This document shows, piece by piece, positions 17,046-24,199 of a stretch of DNA of 33,281 nucleotides (its first letter is position 1; the number at the start of each line of letters is the position of its first letter). The DNA is from DASVTR01 sp033855775 (GTDB lineage Bacteria; Acidobacteriota; Blastocatellia; Pyrinomonadales; Pyrinomonadaceae). The position numbers and the translations under genes are program-made. Location of the stretch: positions 1 through 33,281 of the forward strand of contig JAWVFT010000128.1 of assembly GCA_033855775.1 (NCBI GenBank), read 5' to 3'. The notes below the pieces were generated by a model, which searched no databases, had not been told where the DNA came from, and saw nothing but the letters and a program-made list of their open reading frames with translations.

Positions 17046-17555
17046 TTAGAACCCGCCTTCGTCAGCCGACGGGCCATAGATGGAAGGCACAGCCACGTCG
17101 TTGAGACGCAGGTAGACGCCGAGTTGCGCGCGATGATGTATGTTGTGATTCATCACGAAACTCCGCAGCACGCTGATGCGCGGCAGCGACATCACGACGT
17201 TGCCGCCATGCAGGAGCGTCCACGGCTTGAGCAAATGCTCGTCGCTCGCCCCTGCGAGAGCCGCCCTCGCCGCCGCGACGTTCTTGTCAAACATCTCGAC
17301 CGCTTCTTTCGGCGACGACGCTGGCGAGGTTTGCATCGGCGGAGCGTCCGGCGGAGCAAGGTCGAGCGAATCTTTGTCAATCGTGTGCATCGTCCAACTC
17401 GGCAGGTTGGCGAGGTGCGACACCAGATTCACCATCGTCATAGACTTTTCGTGCGGCTTCCAATCGAACTTATCCTCCGGCACTCGTTCGAGCGTCTTGC
17501 GTGTGTTCGCCATCTCATGGTCAAACTCCGGTAACAGCGTTTCGCTTAATCTCAT
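17046..17555 (-). CDS. DinB-like (DinB/YfiT four-helix bundle) protein
   Basis: This 169-residue protein belongs to the DinB/DUF664 type of small metal-binding four-helix-bundle proteins. The family often acts as thiol-dependent transferases or has no known reaction. The helix with VSHLANLPSW contains His47, and a second helix reads NHNIHHRAQLGVYLR near residues 138-152. These are the positions where DinB proteins place their three metal-binding His residues. The N-terminal FDHEMANTRKTLERVPEDKFDWKPHEKS is also a typical opening. The start is well supported by AGGAG a few bases upstream of the ATG. Neighbouring minus-strand genes are more than 100 bases away, so it is probably a single-gene unit. 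The specific substrate is unknown. Confidence 0.86.
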   Translation of the reverse strand: MRLSETLLPEFDHEMANTRKTLERVPEDKFDWKPHEKSMTMVNLVSHLANLPSWTMHTIDKDSLDLAPPDAPPMQTSPASSPKEAVEMFDKNVAAARAALAGASDEHLLKPWTLLHGGNVVMSLPRISVLRSFVMNHNIHHRAQLGVYLRLNDVAVPSIYGPSADEGGF

Positions 17556-17764
17556 GTGTCTCCTTCTTTCATCTTTAAACTGGCGGACGGGAACTTACGC
17601 GCGCCTGACAAGCTTGCTTCAACAGCAGGAAACGCATCGGGAAACGAGTCTCGCGGCCTTGCGCTTCGTCATCGCGTGGCCGCGATTTTCCTCCTCAGCC
17701 ACAACCTAGTCAAGCCCGCCGCTTTCGCTTTGCCCGCTCAGGACGCAAGCTCCTTCAGCGTCTC

Positions 17765-18334
17765 TCATGTGGCGCCTAGCCGCAGCCCGAACAGAACGAT
17801 AAACAAGAGAAATAATAAACCGAACAAGAGACCGATGGCGGCATGATAGCGCGCATTCTTCACGACCGCGGAGACGCAGAGCAGGACGAACCAGACGGCG
17901 AAGACGACTGTGACAGGCGCAGGCGACAGGCGGCCTCTAAGCATCCAGTTCTCTATGCCCAGCAAGGCCGTAAACGCGGCAGTGACGCTGAAGAACGCAG
18001 CATGATTCTCGTAGAAATACTCTCGCAAATCTATTGAAACGCCGGGCTCGACTTTGGGGATGAGGAATGCGGCGGCCACGTAGAGAAGCACTGGCGCAAG
18101 GAGAAGGCGGAGAAAGGAAAAGAAGTTCCAATCCCGAACCAGGCGCAGGTTCCACATCGTCCACCATAAAAAAATGTGCGCGACGAAGGTGAGCGCGACC
18201 CAGAGCAGGTGTACCCAGTAGAAGCTAACCCTCCGGCGCGCTTTGACCAACTCGGCGGCCCCCGTCAGGAGTTGCGAGAGGCCGAGGCCGATGACGACAG
18301 AGATGATGACCGAGATATAACTAAAAGCATCCAT
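17765..18334 (-). CDS. Six-helix integral membrane protein of unknown function
   Basis: This 189-residue, very hydrophobic protein has about six transmembrane segments (near 5-27, 38-60, 69-92, 111-132, 141-158 and 165-187) joined by short loops. A charged loop with IDLREYFYENH lies between helices 3 and 4. I see no catalytic motif and do not recognise the family with confidence; it resembles small conserved bacterial membrane proteins annotated as hypothetical. It lies downstream of the tRNA-Gln terminator on the same strand and upstream of the DinB-like gene, separated from it by about 210 bases with nothing evident in them. Confidence 0.72.
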   Translation of the reverse strand: MDAFSYISVIISVVIGLGLSQLLTGAAELVKARRRVSFYWVHLLWVALTFVAHIFLWWTMWNLRLVRDWNFFSFLRLLLAPVLLYVAAAFLIPKVEPGVSIDLREYFYENHAAFFSVTAAFTALLGIENWMLRGRLSPAPVTVVFAVWFVLLCVSAVVKNARYHAAIGLLFGLLFLLFIVLFGLRLGAT

Positions 18335-18392
18335 GGCTTATATGTGTCCAGGATTAGACTCTTCAGACGTTGGCACACTAGAGGCACACAAA

Positions 18393-18421
18393 ACGGGCGG
18401 CTCTGATTTAGAGTCGCCCGT
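18393..18421 (-). terminator. Rho-independent terminator of tRNA-Gln
   Basis: On the minus strand, a GC-rich stem (ACGGGCG/CGCCCGT continuing into CTCT/AGAG after one weak pair) is followed by TTTT. It lies 21 bases after the tRNA 3' end, the position and form expected of an intrinsic terminator. Confidence 0.8.
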
Positions 18422-18441
18422 AACTTGTTGTCTATAAAAAG

Positions 18442-18512
18442 CTGGGAGGCAGGGACTCGAACCCCGATAGCCAGATCCAGAGTCTGGAGTCCTACCATTG
18501 GACGACCTCCCA
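18442..18512 (-). tRNA. tRNA-Gln (anticodon CUG)
   Basis: Read on the minus strand, the acceptor stem TGGGAGG pairs with CCTCCCA. The D-arm contains CAATGGTAG. The anticodon stem CCAGA/TCTGG closes a seven-base loop CTCTGGA with CTG at the anticodon position. The T-arm is CGGGGTTCGAGTCCCTG. A discriminator G follows, and CCA is not encoded (CTTTTT comes next). The overall form matches bacterial tRNA-Gln. Confidence 0.96.
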
Positions 18513-18524
18513 AGGCCGAAGATG

Positions 18525-18553
18525 AATTTACGGATGAACGCGGCAGTTGTCAA
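18525..18553 (-). promoter_or_regulatory. Sigma-70-type promoter of tRNA-Gln
   Basis: On the minus strand, a perfect -35 TTGACA (18548-18553) is followed after exactly 17 bases by TAAATT (18525-18530). The predicted transcription start is a few bases before the tRNA 5' end at 18512. This is the best housekeeping promoter in the window. Confidence 0.82.
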
Positions 18554-18732
18554 CCGCGCCGCGCAGAGAGCGCGTTGGTTTGCGAAAGCTGGCTCAAGCG
18601 GCGCGCGCGTAAATTATGCTTGCTCAATCTCAATCACTCCGCGCACAATAGAGGCGGACGGTCACGGGCGGCAAAATGGCGCGGCGCGCAGGCTTTGCGG
18701 CTTCGCGTCATCTATCTTTGGAGGAAAGCGCG

Positions 18733-19068
18733 GTGAGCGATATGAGCGAAGATGAGCCGCAGGCTGAAGGCTCCGAGCAGCGCTTGCGCACACTGCTCGC
18801 CGAGCAGGAAGCAAGGCTGACGGAGATCGCCGAACTGGTCGCGCATGTGCGGCATGAGATTAACAATCCTTTGACGGGCGTGCTCGGACAGGCGCAGTTG
18901 CTGTTGCGCGAGGAGTTGAGCGAGAGCGCGCGGCGCCGCGTCGTCACTATCGAACAGTTGGCCGGGCGCATCAGAGATACGGTCGCGCAACTAAGAGAAG
19001 TGCAGCGTCCACAGCAAACTTACAACGGCAACGATGAAGGCGAAACCGGCGAGCCGCCGCGCCATTGA
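18733..19068 (+). CDS. Small stand-alone HisKA-domain protein
   Basis: This 111-residue protein is made of an acidic N-terminus, a short coiled coil (about 15-37) and a histidine-kinase dimerisation/phosphoacceptor helix. That helix has the H-box HVRHEINNPLTGVLGQAQ, with the likely phospho-His at 41. There is no ATP-binding HATPase domain: the protein ends in a polar tail about 40 residues after the second helix. It cannot be a complete kinase on its own. It could be a phosphotransfer partner, a dimerisation inhibitor of a full kinase, or a shortened kinase. GTG 18733 is chosen because GGAGG (18720-18724) sits eight bases upstream; ATG 18742 is the alternative. No response regulator is nearby. 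Confidence 0.75.
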   Translation: MSDMSEDEPQAEGSEQRLRTLLAEQEARLTEIAELVAHVRHEINNPLTGVLGQAQLLLREELSESARRRVVTIEQLAGRIRDTVAQLREVQRPQQTYNGNDEGETGEPPRH

Positions 19069-19143
19069 AGCTTCAGGGCGAACGCGCTTCGACGCCGGGA
19101 AGAATTTTAACAGACAAGCTATCAAGGAAGATTTCAAAGCCAG

Positions 19144-19193
19144 GACATCAAAGGACGCGCTGAAGCTTCTACTTCAGCGCGTCCTTTGATGTC
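19144..19193. terminator. 22-bp perfect hairpin between convergent genes
   Basis: Bases 19144-19165 are the exact reverse complement of 19172-19193, with a six-base loop (CTTCTA). The arms begin GACATCAAAGG. It lies between the HisKA gene and the 3' end of the minus-strand radical SAM gene, so it would terminate both transcripts. No long T run follows. The perfect 22-bp stem is longer than a normal terminator, so a mobile palindromic (REP-like) element is also possible. Confidence 0.6.
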
Positions 19194-19242
19194 TGGTGTC
19201 CCTTGTCTCTTTGCGTGAACGGGGCGGCGAAACTCTTGCGGC

Positions 19243-20250
19243 TTAGAAAGCGTCGTCGGGCTGCGCGGAGTTTTCCCATGAGGGACGAGCGGAAGTTATC
19301 TGGACGGGTTGCTGTGGCGGCGCGGGCGAGTCTCGTCGCTTCGGAGCAAACGGAGCTTTGAGCGCTTCTTTGAGCATCAGGCGACGATTGCTGAGCGTCG
19401 CCATGTGGAAGGGAACGACGCAGCCGCAGCGGTCGCAGTCTGCCGCGTCGCCCATCATGCATTTGCCTTTGTGCTCGCCGGTCGGGCCGAGCGTGAAAGC
19501 TTTGCGGCTGAAGAGGCAATTGTCCGTCACCTGTTTGGCGTTCTTCGAGCGCATCAGTTCCAGCGTCGAGTCCATCATGTTGATGATGCCCGGATACTTC
19601 TTCTTCAGCTCCAGAATCCGGTCAATCATGCGGTCGCGCTCCGGCCAATCGAGCCACAGCATTTCGTCCAGATTGGTGATGGGCGTGAAGAAGTCGAAGA
19701 TGATTCCGCCGCGCGCAATCGGCCCCCACTCTTTGACCAAATCCTCTATGCAGTCTTTCGTGATGCTGGTGATGACGCAGGAGATTTGAATCTTCAACTC
19801 CGGGTGGTTGATGACGTTCTGCTTAATCTTCTGGTAGATGCCGGGAGCGCGCATGCGCGCGAAGGCTTCTTCCGTGCCGTCAATCGAGATGACGTAGTTG
19901 CAATCGTCCCAATCGGGCAGTTCCATCGTGCCGTTGGTGACGATGGTATTGTGCTTGAAATATTTGCGCCCGATCTCGATAAGTTTTTTTCTGACCATCG
20001 GCTCGCCGCCGACCCACGTGCAGAGCATCATCGGGTGGCCCGCAGCCTTCATCGCCTCCAGCTTTTCGACCCACTCTTCGACCGATAGTTCCTTCTCGCC
20101 CTTGTGGCTCTCGGCGAAAAAGTAGCAATGCTCGCAACGCAGGTTGCAGCGGTTGGTGACATCAATGGAGCCGATGGCGTACTGCGGCAGCCCGAAGACG
20201 AAGAGGCGCGCGGCCTGCGCTAAGCGACGGAATTTTTTAGTGACATTCAT
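19243..20250 (-). CDS. Radical SAM protein with second Cys cluster motif
   Basis: This is a 335-residue radical SAM enzyme. The SAM-cluster motif is Cys35, Cys39, Cys42 within DVTNRCNLRCEHC, followed by VGGEP for SAM binding and a strand with IVTNG. Near the C-terminus a dense Cys stretch (CMMGDAADCDRCGC) could bind a second iron-sulphur cluster or zinc. The tail after it is basic and Pro-rich. The general form is that of short radical SAM proteins in lipid, cofactor or peptide modification; I cannot name the substrate. The ATG at 20250 is preferred because the homologous-looking sequence begins there, although the frame is open to 20358. It is on the same strand as a secreted protein and a second, longer radical SAM gene upstream. 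Confidence 0.84.
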   Translation of the reverse strand: MNVTKKFRRLAQAARLFVFGLPQYAIGSIDVTNRCNLRCEHCYFFAESHKGEKELSVEEWVEKLEAMKAAGHPMMLCTWVGGEPMVRKKLIEIGRKYFKHNTIVTNGTMELPDWDDCNYVISIDGTEEAFARMRAPGIYQKIKQNVINHPELKIQISCVITSITKDCIEDLVKEWGPIARGGIIFDFFTPITNLDEMLWLDWPERDRMIDRILELKKKYPGIINMMDSTLELMRSKNAKQVTDNCLFSRKAFTLGPTGEHKGKCMMGDAADCDRCGCVVPFHMATLSNRRLMLKEALKAPFAPKRRDSPAPPQQPVQITSARPSWENSAQPDDAF

Positions 20251-20307
20251 GGATTGCAAAATACCAGAATTAGGGGCGAGCAATCTATAGTGAATCTTAG
20301 AAATGTG

Positions 20308-20375
20308 CGCCTCTGCGCTTAGACTGCGCGCGTTATTGAAGACTGCGATGCGATGCAATCATAAGCGCAGAGGCG
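20308..20375. repeat. 14-bp inverted repeat upstream of the short radical SAM gene
   Basis: CGCCTCTGCGCTTA at 20308-20321 is exactly complementary to TAAGCGCAGAGGCG at 20362-20375, with a 40-base intervening loop. It lies between the secreted-protein stop and the radical SAM start on the minus strand. A terminator, an mRNA leader structure or a paired protein-binding site are all possible. Confidence 0.6.
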
Positions 20376-20403
20376 AATAACTAAAACTCGAACTATACTT
20401 ACT

Positions 20404-20973
20404 TCACCCCTTTATTTGAACTTTCTTTTCCTCGTCGGTATATGCCTTGATTTGAGTTCCCGGTTTAATCTTAGCGTTTTTGCCTTTCTTCAGAAAGCCT
20501 AAAGGGCCAAACAAGACTACAAGCGCGACAGTTGTTCCGGTCTTGTCGTCTCCTTCATTGCCTTTAGAAGCGCGCAGCCGGACTTTCTGGTCATCAACCG
20601 TCATGGTTGATTCAACTCTAATGCTGAGCGCGCCTGCCTTGCCCAGTCTGCCACTTTTTTTGGCATTAGAGACGACGCCTTTGACCAGCGTGCCTTTGGC
20701 AATAACGACGCGACCATTTATCTTCACGTCTTCGTCAACTTTGAAAGACAACGGGTCGCCTTCAGTAGCGGTTTTGCTGGAAATTTCCTCAGTGGTGACA
20801 ACTACGATTTCAGTCCCGTCCGGGATAGTGACTTCTTCCGCTTGAAGCACAGTTGTGGGCCGACTGGCTAGAACGAGCGAAGGGGTGACAAACTGAGAAA
20901 CCATCGCAAAGAGCAATCCAAGAGTGATGGACTGTGCTATACGACGGGGGGACATTATGCGTCTAATAGACAT
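20404..20973 (-). CDS. Small secreted protein of unknown function
   Basis: This 189-residue protein has a long basic N-terminus and a hydrophobic core, a likely Sec signal peptide ending near VLASRP (about residue 37). The mature part is rich in Val, Thr, Lys and Glu and looks like all-beta structure (VTIPDGTEIVVVTTEEISS, then INGRVVIAKGTLVKGVV). A short hydrophobic segment VALVVLFGPLGFL lies near 148-160, and the end is basic. The TEEISS...GDPLSFKV...NGRVVIAKGT pattern recalls secreted proteins that bind or coat other envelope parts, but I do not recognise a named domain. AAGGAG about eight bases before the ATG supports the start. It sits between two radical SAM genes on the same strand. Confidence 0.78.
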   Translation of the reverse strand: MSIRRIMSPRRIAQSITLGLLFAMVSQFVTPSLVLASRPTTVLQAEEVTIPDGTEIVVVTTEEISSKTATEGDPLSFKVDEDVKINGRVVIAKGTLVKGVVSNAKKSGRLGKAGALSIRVESTMTVDDQKVRLRASKGNEGDDKTGTTVALVVLFGPLGFLKKGKNAKIKPGTQIKAYTDEEKKVQIKG

Positions 20974-21091
20974 AAGATATTCTCCTTTAAGTAGGGGCTA
21001 AGCATAAATCTGAGGAGGAAACCCCAGAGTGTAGAGTGAAAGCCTTGGCGTACTGGTCAGTAAACCAAGGTCGTTGAGTGTGAGTCGGGAT

Positions 21092-21119
21092 AGCGTCAGA
21101 CACTCACTGGTCTGACGCT
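21092..21119 (-). terminator. Hairpin after the Tes-like gene
   Basis: AGCGTCAGAC (21092-21101) and GTCTGACGCT (21110-21119) form a perfect 10-bp stem with an eight-base loop, 33 bases past the stop of the minus-strand radical SAM gene. No T run follows, so it may be a Rho-dependent or mRNA-stabilising hairpin. A weaker CCTTGG/CCAAGG stem lies next to it. Confidence 0.55.
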
Positions 21120-21152
21120 GTTAGTAACAGAGAAACACTTCTTAGCTAAATC

Positions 21153-23132
21153 CTAGATGGTCGCTTCCTCATTCTCTTCGATGAGGTAGGGCGAAACTGC
21201 CGGATTCGGTTGCCCGTTGTCCTCGGCCAGAATAGCGTTGACGATAGGCAGGCTCAACGAGTGCTTCGTCGTCTTGAGCGGGACGTTGTTGCCCTTCGCA
21301 TAGACCGCATGGCGCCCGTGCTCTTTGTACCACTCGGCGAGGCCGGCGGTCTTGTGCATGTTCTCGATAATCTGCCGCCAGCCGACGCCCGTGTTGTAAG
21401 CGCAGAAGGAAATTTCGCCTTCCTGCGTGCCGTAAGGGATGACGCACATCTCCGTGCGGCGGAAGTCGTAGTTGAATAAGTCCTGAAACCACATGCCCTC
21501 GACACAGAGCACGCGCCAGATGTCGTCCTTCGCCTCTTCGGTCGTCGCCGCTTGGGCCTTCATGCGGTCGTTGCGGTCGGAGTTGGAGTTGGCGGACGAA
21601 GGCTTAAAGAGATTGATGATTTGCGAGATGGGAAAGCCTTCGGGGGCGCTCGTGGCGTCGAAGTTTCGCATAATCGCCATGCCGAGTTGCGCGTAAGAAA
21701 GCTTCTTGCCGCGCGCCGTGTCTGTAATCACGGCCACGTCCTTCATGAACTGCTCGTAGTTGAAGAAGTCGAAGAGCGAAGTCATCTCGCCCGTCTGTCG
21801 ATTGACGACGATGAGCGTGAAGATGCCGCAGTTCGGGTGGCAATTACAACTGGACCAACCCCACGGCGCGTCCGCGCCTTGCAGCATGTCCATCACGCTC
21901 GTGAAAGCCGAATAGGAAGAGAGCGGAAACCAATCGCGCAAGGGTTGCAGGCGGCCTCCGAGTTGGTCTTTGAGGTCGTGCGTCATTCCGGCCAACGTGT
22001 AACGCTGCTGGATGCGAATGTCGTCCGGCACGTCTTCATCGCGCCCCGTGAAAGAGACAGGCTGGAAAGCGATGGTCTGCACCTTGTCAATGTTCTGCGC
22101 CGCGAACTCGACAATCTGGCCGATGCCGTCATTGTTAATCGTGTTAACGATAGTCGTGACGAGCGTCACCTTGATGCCGACGCTGGCTAGATTCTCGATG
22201 GCGCGCAGTTTGACATCGAACAGGTTGCCGACGCCTCTGTGCTTGTTCTTCTCTTCGCTCACGCCGTCGAATTGCAGGTAGACGCCGTGCTGCCCGGCGG
22301 CCTTCGCGGCCTTGCAAAACTCTATGTCTTCGGCAAAGCGGATGCCGTTGGTGGCGGCGAGGATTCTGTAGAACCCGATCTTCCTGGCGTAGGCGACGGC
22401 TTCCAGATAGTAAGGCGAGAGCGTCGGCTCGCCGCCGCTGAAGAGAATGATAATCTGGCGGCGCGGCTTGAAGGAGACGGCGCGGTCTAAGATAGCCTTC
22501 GTGTCTTCAAACGTCGGCTCGTGAACATAGCCGACTTGATTGGCGTCCATGAAGCACGGATTGCACATCATGTTGCAGCGGTTCGTTAAGTCAACCGTCA
22601 ACACGGCACCGCGCCCGAACTTGATGTTCGACGTGCCGTGCTTGTGTATGTCTTTGTCTTCGGCGGCGCGAAAGTCGCGCCCGAAAAAGAGCGATTCGAT
22701 GCGCTCCAAAAACTTCGGGTCGGTCGCCATCACGTCCGTAAACTCGCCGTGCTTCGGGCAAGTTTTGCGCATGATGACTTGATTGTTCTCTTCTAAAATC
22801 TGCGCCTTGATTTCGCCTGGATGCTGGTGCATCAGCATCTCAAGCGTCGTCTCGCCGGTGATTACGGCGTCGCGCACTTCTTTGACGCAACGCGGGCACA
22901 AGGAGTCTGTCTCGCGCGGGAAGCCGAGCGGCGGAGCCGTGCGCTCGTAAGATTTCAAGAGCGGCCCCGGCGCCCATTTCGGTCTGATAGCTTCGCCTTC
23001 GGGCAGACGCTTGTTGACCGACTGGAACACCTTCCACGCCACATCCGAAAGGTTAGAGATCAGCGTGGAGCTTTTCACCCCACTGAACTTGCCTTTCTCC
23101 GATTCGCCTCTGCGGAATTGATCACTAAACAA
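21153..23132 (-). CDS. Tes/MJ0619-like radical SAM protein (candidate membrane-spanning lipid synthase)
   Basis: This 659-residue protein matches the pattern of the archaeal tetraether lipid synthase group. A rubredoxin-like site Cys79/Cys82 (SLCPRC) pairs with Cys125-x2-His128 (CPKHGEF). The SAM cluster is Cys186, Cys190, Cys193, with SGGEPT at 232-237. Further Cys residues at 429, 431 and 435 (SCNCHPNCG) and at 543, 563 and 577 (FCAYNTG) fit the auxiliary clusters. In Tes the enzyme joins lipid tails carbon to carbon; bacterial homologues have been linked to membrane-spanning lipids. Here the substrate is inference. The start is TTG 23132, eight bases after AAGGAG; an ATG between them opens only a four-codon frame. 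The lpxA-lpxD genes lie divergently upstream. Confidence 0.8.
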   Translation of the reverse strand: MFSDQFRRGESEKGKFSGVKSSTLISNLSDVAWKVFQSVNKRLPEGEAIRPKWAPGPLLKSYERTAPPLGFPRETDSLCPRCVKEVRDAVITGETTLEMLMHQHPGEIKAQILEENNQVIMRKTCPKHGEFTDVMATDPKFLERIESLFFGRDFRAAEDKDIHKHGTSNIKFGRGAVLTVDLTNRCNMMCNPCFMDANQVGYVHEPTFEDTKAILDRAVSFKPRRQIIILFSGGEPTLSPYYLEAVAYARKIGFYRILAATNGIRFAEDIEFCKAAKAAGQHGVYLQFDGVSEEKNKHRGVGNLFDVKLRAIENLASVGIKVTLVTTIVNTINNDGIGQIVEFAAQNIDKVQTIAFQPVSFTGRDEDVPDDIRIQQRYTLAGMTHDLKDQLGGRLQPLRDWFPLSSYSAFTSVMDMLQGADAPWGWSSCNCHPNCGIFTLIVVNRQTGEMTSLFDFFNYEQFMKDVAVITDTARGKKLSYAQLGMAIMRNFDATSAPEGFPISQIINLFKPSSANSNSDRNDRMKAQAATTEEAKDDIWRVLCVEGMWFQDLFNYDFRRTEMCVIPYGTQEGEISFCAYNTGVGWRQIIENMHKTAGLAEWYKEHGRHAVYAKGNNVPLKTTKHSLSLPIVNAILAEDNGQPNPAVSPYLIEENEEATI

Positions 23133-23384
23133 GAATCATTCTCCTTGATAAACGCGCTCGCGCGCTCAATTAAATAAAAAGCAGGATAAACGGCTTTCAC
23201 CGGCTGACTGGCGAAGCACACGTCTACACATGAAGCTTTGCAACGTCACATAATAACGGCATCGGCAGGCAAAGGCAAGGAGTGAGACGCCGGATAAATG
23301 GCGAATCAGAAGGGGTTGACGCTTCGCAGCCGCTCGTCATGCGGCGCCGCTTTATTGTACTATCCGAGACGCTCGAAGCCCTTT

Positions 23385-24194
23385 ATGCTTATTCATCCGA
23401 CAGCCATCGTCAGCCCGCGCGCAGAGGTCGCAAGCGACGCGCGCGTCGGCGCGTATGCCGTCATCGAAGACGATGTTGTCATCGGTGAAGGCTGCGAGAT
23501 TGCGGCTCATGCCGTCATCAAAAGATTCACCACGTTGGGGCGCGGCAATCGCGTCTACGAGCACGCGGTCCTGGGCGGCGAGCCGCAGGACGTTAAGTTC
23601 AGGAACGAGCCGAGCCGTCTCGTCGTCGGCGACGATAATCTGATACGCGAATACGTGACTCTTCATCGCGCGAGCGGCGAAGGTGAAGCGACCATCATCG
23701 GCTCGCGCAACTTTCTGATGATTGGCGTTCACGTCGCGCACAACTGCTCGGTCGGCGACGACAACATCTTCGCCAACGGCGCGGCGCTGGCCGGGTATAT
23801 CATGGTCGAAGACCACGTTTTTCTCTCCAACAACGTCGGCTGTCATCAATTCGTGCGCCTGGGACGCTACGCGATGGCCGGAGGCAAATCGAAGATTGTG
23901 CAGGACGTGCTGCCCTTCTTCATCACTGACGGAAATCCGCCGCGCGTTCGCGGCCTCAACGCTGTGGGCCTGCGCCGCGCGGGCTTCTCGCCTGAAGCGC
24001 GCCGCGCGTTGAAGAAAGCATATCAACTGCTCTTTCGCTCCGCCTTGCCTTTGACCGACGCGCTCGCGCGCATGGCCGAACTGGACGACGCGCACGTCAA
24101 TCATCTGATAGCTTTTATACGCGACTCTCCGCGCGGCTTCACGCGCGCCGCGCGGGGCCAGCCGGAGATGGCCGGAGAAGCGCTCTCCATCTGA
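23385..24194 (+). CDS. lpxA: UDP-N-acetylglucosamine acyltransferase LpxA
   Basis: This 269-residue protein is a left-handed beta-helix (hexapeptide-repeat) acyltransferase that performs the first step of lipid A synthesis: transfer of a hydroxyacyl chain from acyl carrier protein to the 3-OH of UDP-GlcNAc. The hexapeptide repeats begin at MLIHPTAIVSP. Typical LpxA features are VLGGEPQDVKF, the catalytic His119 in HVAHNCSVG and FFITDGNPPRVRGLN. The C-terminal ~70 residues are helical, as in LpxA and not LpxD. Family length is about 260, so it is complete. The ATG at 23385 is chosen because the beta-helix starts there; the frame is open further upstream but that part is unlike the family. It is five bases from lpxD and surely co-transcribed. 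Confidence 0.95.
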   Translation: MLIHPTAIVSPRAEVASDARVGAYAVIEDDVVIGEGCEIAAHAVIKRFTTLGRGNRVYEHAVLGGEPQDVKFRNEPSRLVVGDDNLIREYVTLHRASGEGEATIIGSRNFLMIGVHVAHNCSVGDDNIFANGAALAGYIMVEDHVFLSNNVGCHQFVRLGRYAMAGGKSKIVQDVLPFFITDGNPPRVRGLNAVGLRRAGFSPEARRALKKAYQLLFRSALPLTDALARMAELDDAHVNHLIAFIRDSPRGFTRAARGQPEMAGEALSI

Positions 24195-24199
24195 AGCTT

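Noticed and set aside
18372..18389. Phage attachment site beside tRNA-Gln (GGCACAC repeated 11 bp apart)
   Set aside because: No integrase, no copy of the tRNA 3' end and no foreign block was seen nearby.
19243..20250. Hopanoid biosynthesis enzyme HpnH
   Set aside because: The cluster motif context and the Cys-rich C-terminus differ from HpnH as I remember it, and no other hopanoid gene is nearby.
20974..21152. Riboswitch in the leader of the small secreted protein
   Set aside because: Stems are present but do not match any riboswitch consensus I know; one stem fits the end of the upstream gene better.
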